This document shows positions 12,479-21,925 of a stretch of DNA of 64,000 bases, one piece after another; position 1 is the first letter of the stretch, and the number at the start of each line of letters is the position of its first letter. Source of the DNA: Schizochytrium sp. TIO01. Taxonomy: Eukaryota > Sar > Bigyra > Thraustochytrida > Thraustochytriidae. The position numbers were made by a program, and so were the translations under genes. The notes under the pieces were generated by a model. The model did no database searches and was not told the origin of the DNA. It saw only the letters and a program-made list of their open reading frames with translations. The stretch is from contig SMSO01000014.1 in NCBI GenBank assembly GCA_004764695.1, forward strand, positions 6,004,029 through 6,068,028, written 5' to 3'.

Positions 12479-14626
12479 ATGGCAAGGGAAAGCAGGCGGA
12501 GCGCGAGAAACGCCGCCACGAACAAGGCGCCTGCTTCACCGGAAGCCGCTGCCGGTGAGGCCTCAGAGCCTTCTAAAGTAGCCGCTGAGGACATCAAGAC
12601 CACCGCGGCAACTGCAGAGAAAGGGGACTTGGAGGTGCGGAATAAGTCTGGCGAAAACAGCAAAGATCTTGGCGAAGACGGCGATAATGAAGATTCCAAA
12701 GCCAAGAAATCCGAGGATGTAGAGCTAAAAGAATCAAAACCCGATTCCCCCGAGACCAAAAAGATCTCTGAGACTTCTGAATCATCAGACACGAAAGTTG
12801 CTACGAATGCTGATGAGTCTGCGCCCAAAGACCAAAGCGAAAAGCCAGGCGATAATGCAGACGGAATGGAAGTCGACGAAACCTCTGGCCAAGAGAAAAT
12901 CTCAAAGGATCAAAACCCCAAGGAAACAGAAGTTAAAGATCAAGAATCTGAAGATCAAGAGTCTAAAGATCAAGAATCTAAGGATCAAGAGTCTAAAGAT
13001 CAAGAATCTAAGGATCAAGAATCTAAGGATCAAGAATCTAAGGATCAAGAGTCTAAGGATCAAGAATCTAAGGATCAAGAAGGGAAAGATCACGAGTCTA
13101 AAGCTCAAGATGAAGAAGGGAAAATGAACGAAAGCTCTGAGGAAAATACAGCAGCCACAGCTCAGGCTGAAGATGTTGCAAGCTCGCAGCAGGCGTCTAG
13201 AAAGCGTCGCTTTATGAGCCCAGAGCATGCGTTTGAATCAATTTTTGGTATAGCCAAGAAGCATCGCCGTGATGCTGAAATTACGGCGTCAATGGTGGCA
13301 GAAGCTCAAGATCCAGCAGCCGAGTCCGAGCAAAGCACTCTCACGCTTCAAGAAGCGCAAAAGGCACTTGATGACCTAACGGATACAGCGCTCGAAAAAG
13401 CTCCCAAAGTGCGCCGGTTCTCGCAGCAAGTCGTGAATAGGTTGAACCGCCCTCGCAAGGGTCGCGCTGAAGACGAGATTGAAGTAGCTGAGGTTGTTGA
13501 TAGCCGTGCACTAGTGGATGCAAACCTGGCTAAGCAAAAGCTTGCTGAGTCCAAGGCTAAGTTTCGTGCAAAGATAATTGGTTTGGAGAACCAAGTCCGT
13601 ATGCTCAAAGCAGCTGAACGCAAGCGCGTGATCCGAGAGGGTTCATCCTCAGGCTCAAACGTGGGCGCCAAGTACGGCCAGTTCCGCGCTCCCTCCGTGG
13701 CAAACGCTGAGTTCAAGACATTGGAGGAGAATACGCATTCTCCTGAAGCCCAAGACCTGCTGGACCGCATCGTGAATGCCCCATCTACATGTAATTGCAC
13801 AAGCGAAGAACAAGACTGCTCTCGTGAGTCTTCTTGCAAAAATCGCGAGGGTCAGAAGGAGTGTCCGGAGGCATGTCCTGTTGCAGAGTGTAAAAACCAA
13901 CAGTTGCGCAAGAAGGTGTGGGCAAAAACCCGAGTGGCCAAATCGAAGCGGCCGCCCTTGGGTATTGGTTTACTCGCTGATGAAGCCATCAAGGATGGCG
14001 ATCTTATTGTAGAATACACTGGCGAGGTTATCACCGCGTCTCAGGCAAAACAGCGTCTCGACCGCAGGTACAGCCGACTCTTTCATGAGTACATCTTCCA
14101 CCTCAGTTCCCGCTTAAGAATTGACGCAACGGAGCGGGGCTCAGTCGCCCGTTTTATTAACCACTCTTGCAATCCCAATGCTGTTGCTGAGGTCTGGAAT
14201 GTTGATGGTAAATTGAGGGTTGGCATTTGGGCAAAACGAGATATCTCAGAAGGTGAAGAAATTACCTTTGAATACTCCTACCCGGAAGCTGGGGAGGCTC
14301 GTATACGTTGCGCTTGTGCAGAACCGGGCTGCCGTAAATATGTTGGCGCCTCAAGTCTTGAACACAAAACGATTCCTCGCCGTACGAGTGCGATGGATCC
14401 CATCACAGGTGTGAAGCTAGATGCCGCGCTTTCATTGCCACGGCTTCAAACCCAAGTTGCACTTATTAAGTCCCTTTTAGAAGCTCAGCAGCATGCTCAA
14501 AAGGGCAAAGCAGCTATTGATTGGCTGCCTGTGCATGACCTTGAACTCTTGCGTCAATCCCGGGTATTCCAAGCGCGAGCAGTGGAAAAGGTCTTGAAGA
14601 CCGACTTTGCTGCCTTGCTCTCATAG
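12479..14626 (+). CDS. AWS-SET-postSET histone lysine methyltransferase (SETD2/NSD/ASH1-like)
   Basis: Predicted nuclear enzyme that methylates a histone lysine using S-adenosylmethionine; H3K36 is the likely target by family. The first in-frame ATG is at 12479 (MARESRRSARNAA), giving 715 residues. Residues 1-270 are acidic and disordered and include a 15-bp tandem repeat encoding K-D-Q-E-S. A nuclear-type basic patch (RKRRF) follows. The cysteine-rich AWS segment starts at ~438 (CNC...C...C). The SET domain runs ~480-610 with GIGL, the catalytic and cofactor motif RFINHSCNPNA (NHSC at ~561) and EITFEYSY. A post-SET CACAEPGC motif follows at ~611. About 95 C-terminal residues are helical. All zinc ligands and the Asn-His pair are present, so it should be active. 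No PWWP, PHD or WW domain is visible, so the exact orthologue is unclear. Confidence 0.93.
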   Translation: MARESRRSARNAATNKAPASPEAAAGEASEPSKVAAEDIKTTAATAEKGDLEVRNKSGENSKDLGEDGDNEDSKAKKSEDVELKESKPDSPETKKISETSESSDTKVATNADESAPKDQSEKPGDNADGMEVDETSGQEKISKDQNPKETEVKDQESEDQESKDQESKDQESKDQESKDQESKDQESKDQESKDQESKDQEGKDHESKAQDEEGKMNESSEENTAATAQAEDVASSQQASRKRRFMSPEHAFESIFGIAKKHRRDAEITASMVAEAQDPAAESEQSTLTLQEAQKALDDLTDTALEKAPKVRRFSQQVVNRLNRPRKGRAEDEIEVAEVVDSRALVDANLAKQKLAESKAKFRAKIIGLENQVRMLKAAERKRVIREGSSSGSNVGAKYGQFRAPSVANAEFKTLEENTHSPEAQDLLDRIVNAPSTCNCTSEEQDCSRESSCKNREGQKECPEACPVAECKNQQLRKKVWAKTRVAKSKRPPLGIGLLADEAIKDGDLIVEYTGEVITASQAKQRLDRRYSRLFHEYIFHLSSRLRIDATERGSVARFINHSCNPNAVAEVWNVDGKLRVGIWAKRDISEGEEITFEYSYPEAGEARIRCACAEPGCRKYVGASSLEHKTIPRRTSAMDPITGVKLDAALSLPRLQTQVALIKSLLEAQQHAQKGKAAIDWLPVHDLELLRQSRVFQARAVEKVLKTDFAALLS
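12932..13096 (+). repeat. 15-bp coding tandem repeat (K-D-Q-E-S) in the SET gene
   Basis: About eleven copies of a 15-bp unit of the form AARGATCAAGARTCT. Copies differ almost only at purine third positions, and the edges are degenerate (S-E-D-Q-E, then G-K-D-H-E). All frames and strands are open across it because the unit is a multiple of three and stop-free. Confidence 0.95.
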
Positions 14627-15137
14627 ACTACTCAGCCACAGTGGCCTTCATTGAATTTGTTGCATCTAGAGTAAGTATGCACCACAACAATAAGTAAGGC
14701 CTTTTATAGTTCTATAACAACATCAATCTGACTCCAGCTTTTTCAAAATTAGAGTTTCCCAAACCTAAGAAATAATTTGAGTTATCGCATCCCTTGTTTT
14801 CTAAGTACGCGGATCCTCGTTCAGTCTGTACACGTCTCTTCAAATGGCAGGAAGAACTCGATTGTCTCTGTTCTTCAAGAAAACTTCGAAATTAATCTTA
14901 CTAATTAATGTCCTACGGTAAACATTAGGGATACCAAGATGTGCAACAGACTCTCCAATTCATGAACCAAGGTAAGCAGTCCCGTATTTCGTACGGTCTG
15001 AGCCTTAGTTCACCTCTGCCCGTCCAGGCCCGCGCGCTCCTTGTTTGAACGATAGCGAGTGGTGATCTCTGAAGAAAAGACGGTAAGAAGCACCCGAAGG
15101 GCAGTGGGTCTGAGTTGGGAAAAGTTGTGGTGTCGTC
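14627..15137. other. Intergenic spacer
   Basis: 511 bp between the SET stop and the HEPN-like start. AT-rich with no coding evidence. It must hold the SET 3' UTR and the HEPN-gene promoter. Confidence 0.5.
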
Positions 15138-15497
15138 ATGGGAGCAGTTCTGGACAAGTTGCGTGGGGAAGACGACCTGTTGGCCAACACTTGCTGTGAT
15201 GTTAAGCTTGTGATCATTGCCAGTAAATATCTTGAAGCTGCTCTTGAGAAAGACTTTGGCGCCACTGGTCGAGGTCTGCATGAAAAAATTACTACTGCAG
15301 AAGGTTTGGACCCACAGACCCAACGCCGACTTCGCAAAATTGCAACGATTCGTAACAAGCTCATTCATGAGATCGGCTATGATGAGGTTGACGACCGTGA
15401 GAGATTTCGCGAAGACTTTCGACTTGCTGTTGAGACATTACGTGTTACTGCAGCAAAGCGCCGTGGAGAGTCCGACTCACAATGCATCATTTCCTGA
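15138..15497 (+). CDS. Small HEPN-like (DUF4145-type) protein with C-terminal CaaX box
   Basis: A 119-residue all-helical protein starting at ATG 15138. Residues ~20-105 have the layout of DUF4145-type HEPN domains: a leading helix (VIIASKYLEAALEKDFG), a second helix with LHEKI, then IRNKLIHE, which contains the HEPN R-x4-H motif (Arg72, His77), then a final helix. Some HEPN proteins are metal-independent RNases with that Arg-His pair at the active site; others only bind nucleotides or proteins. The chain ends in Q-C-I-I-S, a CaaX pattern (Cys116) suited to farnesylation, suggesting membrane attachment. The N-terminal Met-Gly is a poor myristoylation context (Asp6). It is convergent with the NAD kinase gene, 376 nt away. 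The domain assignment is by eye and needs a profile search. Confidence 0.75.
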   Translation: MGAVLDKLRGEDDLLANTCCDVKLVIIASKYLEAALEKDFGATGRGLHEKITTAEGLDPQTQRRLRKIATIRNKLIHEIGYDEVDDRERFREDFRLAVETLRVTAAKRRGESDSQCIIS

Positions 15498-15873
15498 AGC
15501 AAACTTGAAGCCACGAGTGTCAACATATTGATGAAAAAGAAGGAGGCCCTTTTCGAACCATGGGACATTATTTCTGATATTTCTGCTAGGTACGAAACAG
15601 ATTCACACAGTATCGCAAGCGACATAGGACTGAGCAATCGCTCAAAGATTTTTGTAAATATAATTATATGTTTTTAGTGAGAATAAGGAAAAGGGGATTT
15701 TTGAAAATTGAAAACAGAGGTATTTCGGAACAAGTGTGAAAAACAGGAAAATCATCTCGATTTTGCATTCGTCTACAAAGTAAAGGAATGAGAAAGTGGT
15801 GACTAGATAATTCCAAAAGGATAAATAAATCTTGGAGCGACGGAAAGCAGTTGTGACCAAATACAAGATATGT
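15498..15873. other. Convergent 3' spacer
   Basis: 376 bp between two convergent stop codons; AT-rich, no gene. It holds the 3' UTRs of the HEPN-like gene and the NAD kinase gene. Confidence 0.5.
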
Positions 15874-18105
15874 CTATAGGTTTGCATTATTTGCAGATCC
15901 CAAGGACGGAGACGATGCAACCATACGCATAGAAGGGTCATGAAAGGCCTTTTGCATAGTTCGCTCATTCCAGTTAAAACCCTCCTTGATTGCTGAGAAC
16001 CAATCCTCGCTCTCACCTTGGTTACAAATACACGGCACAGGGAACTCAGATACAGCAACCACAACCGATTCGCCACGTTTGAGTTCATGTCGATCTCGAC
16101 CATCAAAGGAAACCCAAGCACTTGTCCTAGCAGTTTCACTGACCTTGATACGGACTTGGCTAGTGTCAGGAATAATAATAGGACGAAACGAGAGCGAGTG
16201 AGGGCAAATCGGTGTAATGGCGACACAGGGGATAGCAGGATGTACCATTGATCCACCCGCAGATAAACCATATGCAGTTGAGCCTGTAGGGGTAGAGATG
16301 ATGATACCATCTCCCTGCACATGAGTGATTGGGGTATCACTGTTGCCGATGTATAGGTCGCAGTTAATGATAGAGGACTCAGGACCTCGGTCAACAACAA
16401 CCTCATTCAGCACTGTGTGTACAACCTTAATCTTTTCGTCCTCCTTCGTCTCTTTCTTTTCAGTACCAGCATTGGCTGCTCCCTGGACAAGGTTTTGTTG
16501 ATGCTGTTTTTGGCATAGCTTTTTCGCAGGCAGAATACGAGCCTCAAGACGCATGCGCAAAGTAAGGACCATGACCTCCTCCATAACGCTTCGCAGTTTG
16601 CTCTGAGCCACACCTCGGCCAAAGGTACTCAAAAACCCAAGAGATCCCATGTGGATGGAAAGAACTGGCGGGCATCCGCGAGGAAACACATGAGAAAGCC
16701 AAATAATTGTGCCATCACCACCCACAGTTACACAAAAATCAATTGGCATGGCTCGAAGTTCGTCATGTGTTGCCTGCACAACTGCAAGTTCTCGTAGGTG
16801 CTGAACAAATTGTCGCGACTCTTTTGCCGGATCAAACACGGCCTTCTCGGCAACGACAGTTACTTTAAACTGGTCTCGAGTCAGGTACCTCGCGAGTTCA
16901 AGCATCGCAGCTGCGCAGTCCGGTTCCCCAGGTTTCTTTACGATAAAGACCGTTCGCGGTGTTCGCATCCACCTTGCCTGAACAAGTGTCTTGGTGATAT
17001 GTGGAATGTGAATTCGACCTTGAGGAATCTGTTGCATCGTGCAGTACTGATCATTGCATGTAAGTAGCCTATATCCAGCATGTCGGGAGCTTGAATCCGG
17101 GACTTCAATTTGAAAGGACTGCAGGCTATCTAGGCCCATCTGCAGCGTTGTGGTCTCGCTTCCAGGAGGTGGAGCAGGTGCTGTTGTAGGTGCAGATGGT
17201 GGGGTCGGCGGATCTATGCAGTTTCCCTCCTCCCCAAGCGAACATACCCGCGCAAGTCTATAATATGGTGAGAAGAACATGCCATCATCAGACATGGACC
17301 TCTCTCTGAGGGATTTGTGCATTGTATTGGAACGACTCTGCGGTCTTTGTAGTCCTGGTCCTCTGACTTCAGTTGTAACATTGGAGTATTTCTTAGACGA
17401 GTTGCTCTCGACTGAGTCGTTCCTAATTAATAACGAGCTCGAGGCCGCACGACCTTGCATTCGCGTCCTGCGTAGAGCAGCATTCTCCACGTTTCCTGTG
17501 CCATTTAAGTCCTCACTCTTTAATCCCTCGCTCTTCAAGATATCGTTTTCATCTGACAATTTGGTTACATCTGACTCAAGTTTGTCTAGGCCCGCCTCTC
17601 CGGCAACACTAACGTAAGCACCTGCCTTCGCTGCTTCCGACTCCTCAATTCTGAGTTTCTTCTCTGCGTCAAGGTCACGCTTAAGGTTCGCAAGCTGCTT
17701 CTCAAGGTCATTAATGCGGGCGTCGCGGGACTCCAGCGCATCCAGCACGCCCCGCAGGCCTCCAATTGCCTCACCTACGACGGTCTCTGCCGCTCTGCGG
17801 TCCCCAGACATCCCTGCTCTTTCCACGAGATGCCCGGATTCTTTTCCGAGCCTCTCCACTGCGCCTTCTAAGTTCGAGTTATGCGCGTCCTTCGACTTCT
17901 CCTTGTGCACGTTGTTCTCCTCTTCTTCTTCTGATGCATGCTCTCGCGGCGGCGGTTGTTCCCCACGTTCCATAAGTTCTTGATGTTCTGAATGAGCCAG
18001 GTGTTCTTGGCTCCTGAGGTGGTGAATCCAGTGCTTGAGAAGGCTGGTGAGCTTGCTCGAGGGGTGACCAAGGGACCCCGCAGATACGCAGCTGCTATGG
18101 GCCAT
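15874..18105 (-). CDS. NAD kinase with long N-terminal extension
   Basis: Transfers phosphate from ATP to NAD to make NADP. A 743-residue frame starts at an ATG (18103-18105). Residues 1-~330 are an extension with an acidic EEEEE tract, a short coiled coil (~120-150, LEKQLANLKRDLDAEKK) and Ser/Pro-rich stretches. The catalytic region covers ~355-720: GGDGT at 462-466 (ATP/NAD binding and catalytic Asp), an LNEVVVDRG segment equivalent to the family NE/D motif, then ISTPTGSTAYGLSAGG. A Lys/Glu/Gln-rich insert of about 35 residues lies between GGDGT and LNEVV. Catalytic motifs are intact. The extension probably serves regulation or localisation; no transit peptide is obvious. Confidence 0.93.
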   Translation of the reverse strand: MAHSSCVSAGSLGHPSSKLTSLLKHWIHHLRSQEHLAHSEHQELMERGEQPPPREHASEEEEENNVHKEKSKDAHNSNLEGAVERLGKESGHLVERAGMSGDRRAAETVVGEAIGGLRGVLDALESRDARINDLEKQLANLKRDLDAEKKLRIEESEAAKAGAYVSVAGEAGLDKLESDVTKLSDENDILKSEGLKSEDLNGTGNVENAALRRTRMQGRAASSSLLIRNDSVESNSSKKYSNVTTEVRGPGLQRPQSRSNTMHKSLRERSMSDDGMFFSPYYRLARVCSLGEEGNCIDPPTPPSAPTTAPAPPPGSETTTLQMGLDSLQSFQIEVPDSSSRHAGYRLLTCNDQYCTMQQIPQGRIHIPHITKTLVQARWMRTPRTVFIVKKPGEPDCAAAMLELARYLTRDQFKVTVVAEKAVFDPAKESRQFVQHLRELAVVQATHDELRAMPIDFCVTVGGDGTIIWLSHVFPRGCPPVLSIHMGSLGFLSTFGRGVAQSKLRSVMEEVMVLTLRMRLEARILPAKKLCQKQHQQNLVQGAANAGTEKKETKEDEKIKVVHTVLNEVVVDRGPESSIINCDLYIGNSDTPITHVQGDGIIISTPTGSTAYGLSAGGSMVHPAIPCVAITPICPHSLSFRPIIIPDTSQVRIKVSETARTSAWVSFDGRDRHELKRGESVVVAVSEFPVPCICNQGESEDWFSAIKEGFNWNERTMQKAFHDPSMRMVASSPSLGSANNANL

Positions 18106-19337
18106 GTGGATGCGACTTCGTTTTGGACTTCTTTGTTACTGCTTTGACCAAAGCCAGCCAGCCTTGCCAAGGAGTCGCGCGAGAGACTTTTGCAGGCTTG
18201 GCTGTGGACGCAGGGATGACAGTGAGAGAGTTCGATTGAGGTTTTGGCGGCAAGGCTTCACTTGGGACAATGGATGCAAGACCGTTGTGCACCAGTAGTA
18301 CAGACTCTGCGGCCCTGGATGAATGAAAGGATGTTTTAACTCGACGGACCAGCTTCGCGTGCAAAACCTTCTTTGCAGTCTAGAAGGAGATCGCTATGAC
18401 CAGGAACAAATCCAAAACGAACGAGTCTAATAAACCGAAGAGAATATTCAGACTGCCTCACTGAAGCGAATCACCAAGCGAGTCTGTACTGACACAAGTT
18501 TGCTGATCTTCAAGTTGCACGACAATTTTACAATTTGAGTTGTCTAAACCAGTGAGTTGATATCATCGGAGGAAGCTTCGTTGTAAAGTCTCATTCAACA
18601 AATGAATTCTCCAACAGTGACTAAGAAGAGATGCACTCCCTAACTTGCTCACTCAGACTCAATAATGAATTACATTGAAGATGTAGAGTTTGTGGGGACC
18701 TGCTATAGATTCTTGTTGCACACACGAGGTACTTGCTGGAGTGCGATCAGAATGGACGATTGTTAGGGAGAGGTGTAGGGGCGACATGAACGCAACGAAT
18801 GCTTCTCATTCTGACATGGGTTCCTACCATACACTTAGCATCTTAGGTAGTGGGTACTAGGTATGAATTTCGTATATAGCTGCGTGAACTTCAAAGAATG
18901 AAAAAAATACATTTCCCATGGTTTGTGCGATTCCAAGCTTCTTGCTTGCAGCAGGTACCCACCTAATAAGGGGAAAATGAAAGATGCCGATCAAGAAAAC
19001 CTGCAAATGCATTTGTTTTTTAAATCAAGGCGAGGACATTTGTATTCTCAAATTCACCCAAATTTTCTTCACGTGCTAATGAGTTGTACATGAGCGAGCT
19101 TTGACCGTCCCGAGTCTCTGTTCTTCGCTTAGGCTGGATCTAATATTCCCATCATTGTGCAAAGCGTATTTAATTATAAATTTAAAATAGGATGATCAAG
19201 CAGTAAGTGAGTTACCTTGTAATCAAGATTGGAGTATTGTAAATAATGGCCTTTTTACTTTTGAGTTTAAGAAAGAAAGGGAGATAGAGGGAACACCAGC
19301 AAAATCCCATACACATTGTTGAAGCCTTATAGCGCAC
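18106..19337. other. Intergenic spacer
   Basis: 1.2 kb between the NAD kinase start and the dehydrogenase stop. Moderately GC-rich up to ~18,370 (probable 5' leader of the kinase gene), then AT-rich. No recognisable gene. Confidence 0.5.
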
Positions 19338-20120
19338 TTAAATCTTGCTGCTGTAGGCCATGCGAATGGCACCATCAAGACGAATGCACTCGCCGTTGAG
19401 GTAAGCGTTATCGATGATAGAGGTGCACATATGAGCAAACTCCTCGGGCTTTCCAAGACGCTTGGGAGCTACAACAGACAAGGAAAGGCCAGTCTTGACC
19501 TTCTCGGAAGCTGCAGCCAAAAGAGGGGTCTCCATGATGCCGGGGCAGATCGTGACCACACGAATACCATAGGTTCCGAGATCACGAGCCATGGGAAGGG
19601 TCATGCCGGTAACGGCACCCTTGCTGGCACTGTAAGCGGCCTGACCCTTCTGGCCATCAAAAGCAGCAACAGAGCTAGTGTTGATAATCACGCCACGAAG
19701 TCCGTTCGCATCAGGCTCGTTCTTGGCCATCTCGGCAGCGGCATACTTGGCAGTGTTGAAGGTTCCGTAGAGATTCACCTTGAGCACAAAGTCGAAGATG
19801 CCAGAATCGTGCACGCCGCCCTTCTTGTTAATCGTGGTGGTTGCACTTCCCACACCAGCGCAGTTCACGACGCCGTGGACGCTGCCAAATTTGGCAGCGG
19901 CTCCCTGAACAGCCGCTTTGATAGAGTCCTCGTTGGTGGCATCCATCTTGAAGAACACGCAGCGAGGTCCAAGCTCCTTGGCGATAGCCTGGCCACGTTC
20001 CTCATCGCGGTCAAGAATGGCAACATTAGCTCCCTCAGAAGCCAGGCGGCGCAACGTAGCCTCACCGAGACCGGAAGCTCCACCAGTCACGAGAAAAGTC
20101 TTACCCTTGCGGTCCTCCAT
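19338..20120 (-). CDS. Short-chain dehydrogenase, type 2 3-hydroxyacyl-CoA dehydrogenase-like (HSD17B10 family)
   Basis: A 260-residue classical SDR. The cofactor motif TGGASGLG is at 12-19, Asp37 after the second strand predicts NAD(H) over NADP(H), NCAG is at 86-89, and the catalytic Ser150-Tyr163-Lys167 set is intact (YSASK). The closest match by eye is the HSD17B10 / type 2 3-hydroxyacyl-CoA dehydrogenase group, which oxidises 3-hydroxyacyl-CoA in fatty-acid and isoleucine breakdown. The usual mitochondrial presequence is absent: the Rossmann fold begins within 8 residues of the ATG. The protein ends in Ser-Lys-Ile, a variant of the peroxisomal PTS1 tripeptide, so a peroxisomal location is possible. 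Codon choice is strongly biased to C/G-ending codons, suggesting high expression. Confidence 0.92.
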   Translation of the reverse strand: MEDRKGKTFLVTGGASGLGEATLRRLASEGANVAILDRDEERGQAIAKELGPRCVFFKMDATNEDSIKAAVQGAAAKFGSVHGVVNCAGVGSATTTINKKGGVHDSGIFDFVLKVNLYGTFNTAKYAAAEMAKNEPDANGLRGVIINTSSVAAFDGQKGQAAYSASKGAVTGMTLPMARDLGTYGIRVVTICPGIMETPLLAAASEKVKTGLSLSVVAPKRLGKPEEFAHMCTSIIDNAYLNGECIRLDGAIRMAYSSKI

Positions 20121-21925
20121 TTTATCCTATGTTTTGTTAAAAATAGACGTCAAAGACTGAAATCTGCAAATTTTACGTTACCCCATCCCCCAGCACAAAA
20201 GAAAAAACAATTATATCAGCAACAATGTCAAGCCTCGTTAGTCTTGGTTGTTCACAGCTTCATCTCAACACTTACCAGTCTCAATCACCCTTCTCTATGG
20301 AGCAGTACCTGCTAGGTATTTGTAAACACGCTCCCTTCGTAACAGCTCAAAAGATAGATACTTCTGGTTCAATAGACGCCATTCCGCGTCTTCTTCCGAG
20401 CGCCTTCACCTTTCTCAGCACGGCCAGCCACCCATCCTCAGAGCAGCCCCAGTAGCCTCGTTCACCTACATCGCTTGCTGTGCAGCCTTACAAGGTTCTC
20501 CACTGCGTTGGTCTCAGTTCGAGGTTTGCTGTCGATCTTCAAGCCCGGCATCTTGAAATCCTTCCTTGTGTCCGTCTCCCCTTTGTATCAGAATCGGACT
20601 GAGTTTCGTGCCCCTCATTCGGACTGGCCCCTATCAACATCTCATTACTTGGGGGCATTGTGTGAGTTACAAAGGAGAACAAAAAGAACGATCACTAGCG
20701 AAACAGGGCCCGCAAGAGAACGCCGCGTACTTCTTGATCCATGATTTTAAGACCCATGGTACGGAAAATGGCATGGCTGGCATGGCATGGCATGGCATGG
20801 GGTTGAGTAAATCATAGAATTGAAGAAGCTCGAGGGGAAGTCTTTGTAGAAGGGAGAGCCACCAGCAAGGCGGACTGGCTACAGCTGAGCTCGATTTGTT
20901 GTCGTAGTTTTGTTTATAGCATGTTCTGCTGGAAGGTTTTTACATGTGTAAGATGAGGGTAAACTTGGCTTTACTCTTCTGGACTTTGTTGTCGTTCTTG
21001 AGGATTTGGACCGCGACATTAACTGAGACGCTGGTCTGGGGTTGGCTTGAGTTGGCGGAATTTGCAAAATGCGGGCCAAGGATTTCGTTCTTCATTCAGG
21101 TTTATTGAGGAACTGGGCGGAGCCACTTCTGAAGAAGACGAGGCGGGATCAGAGGACTGCCGGCAACAAGTACACGCACTTAGAGAAGACACGTGAAAGG
21201 TCGAATATGAAGGTTTTGATGTACAAGGGACACATGGATTCAAGCTTGCAGGGGAATAAATCAAGGAGGCGTCGCAGCGTCATAGATCGATACAAGTGAA
21301 TACGAGAAAGCTAACCTCGCTGCTTTAAGACTGTTTTGTTGTTTTCTATACAGACAGCCACACTGACATGATGCGTGAATGTGAAGAACTCAGAAGCTCT
21401 TTCTTGGGGCGGATCAACCTATGAGAAAGAAACTGCCAAAGCTAGAATGCCGCCGTTCTCACGCCTGCTTTTAAAGCGGGAGTTGATATTCTCACCGCTT
21501 CCTCGCAATTGGCTCTGCATTTTCTACAATCTTTAGCCCCCAAAGGAATTTTCATTTCTCTGTATTCAATCAAAAACTTGTTACGCCAATATGGTTGTCC
21601 AATCAAGCTTGTGCCAGGAATCGTGTTAGCAACAAAAAGTTCTGCAAGCTGAGCTATTGTGCCATCCTACGCACGAATTGCGTGAGCTTACTTGCACCAA
21701 AGCTTCCAGCAAGATAGACTTCTGAGGAAGACGTGACCAATCTGCACAACTCATTTTATCATTATTTGCGCAACCCATTTTGGTCCATCGACTCCATTGT
21801 TTGACTTCTATTTCTCTATCATCGTTATTGTCTTCATCGCCACCGCTACTATCGTCAATTCGTCCTGGAGGACAGCAATAACTGTTGCCACGACCGCTGC
21901 GCGAGGTCGACAACGATAAACCACG
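20121..21925. other. Intergenic, divergent promoter region
   Basis: 1.8 kb between two divergent genes. Short open frames only (e.g. 76 codons at 20225-20455) with no domain features. A GGCAT tandem tract lies at 20769. Confidence 0.5.
20769..20802. repeat. (GGCAT)n tandem repeat
   Basis: About six imperfect copies of a 5-bp GGCAT unit. Confidence 0.9.

Noticed and set aside
12902-13228. 108-codon minus-strand frame rich in Leu/Ile/Phe/Arg
   Set aside because: Antisense of the K-D-Q-E-S repeat, which is stop-free in every frame.
19431-20315. 294-codon plus-strand frame with an ATG, fully antisense to the dehydrogenase
   Set aside because: It mirrors the strongly biased codons of the dehydrogenase gene and has no domain. 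The opposite strand has an intact SDR with all catalytic residues.
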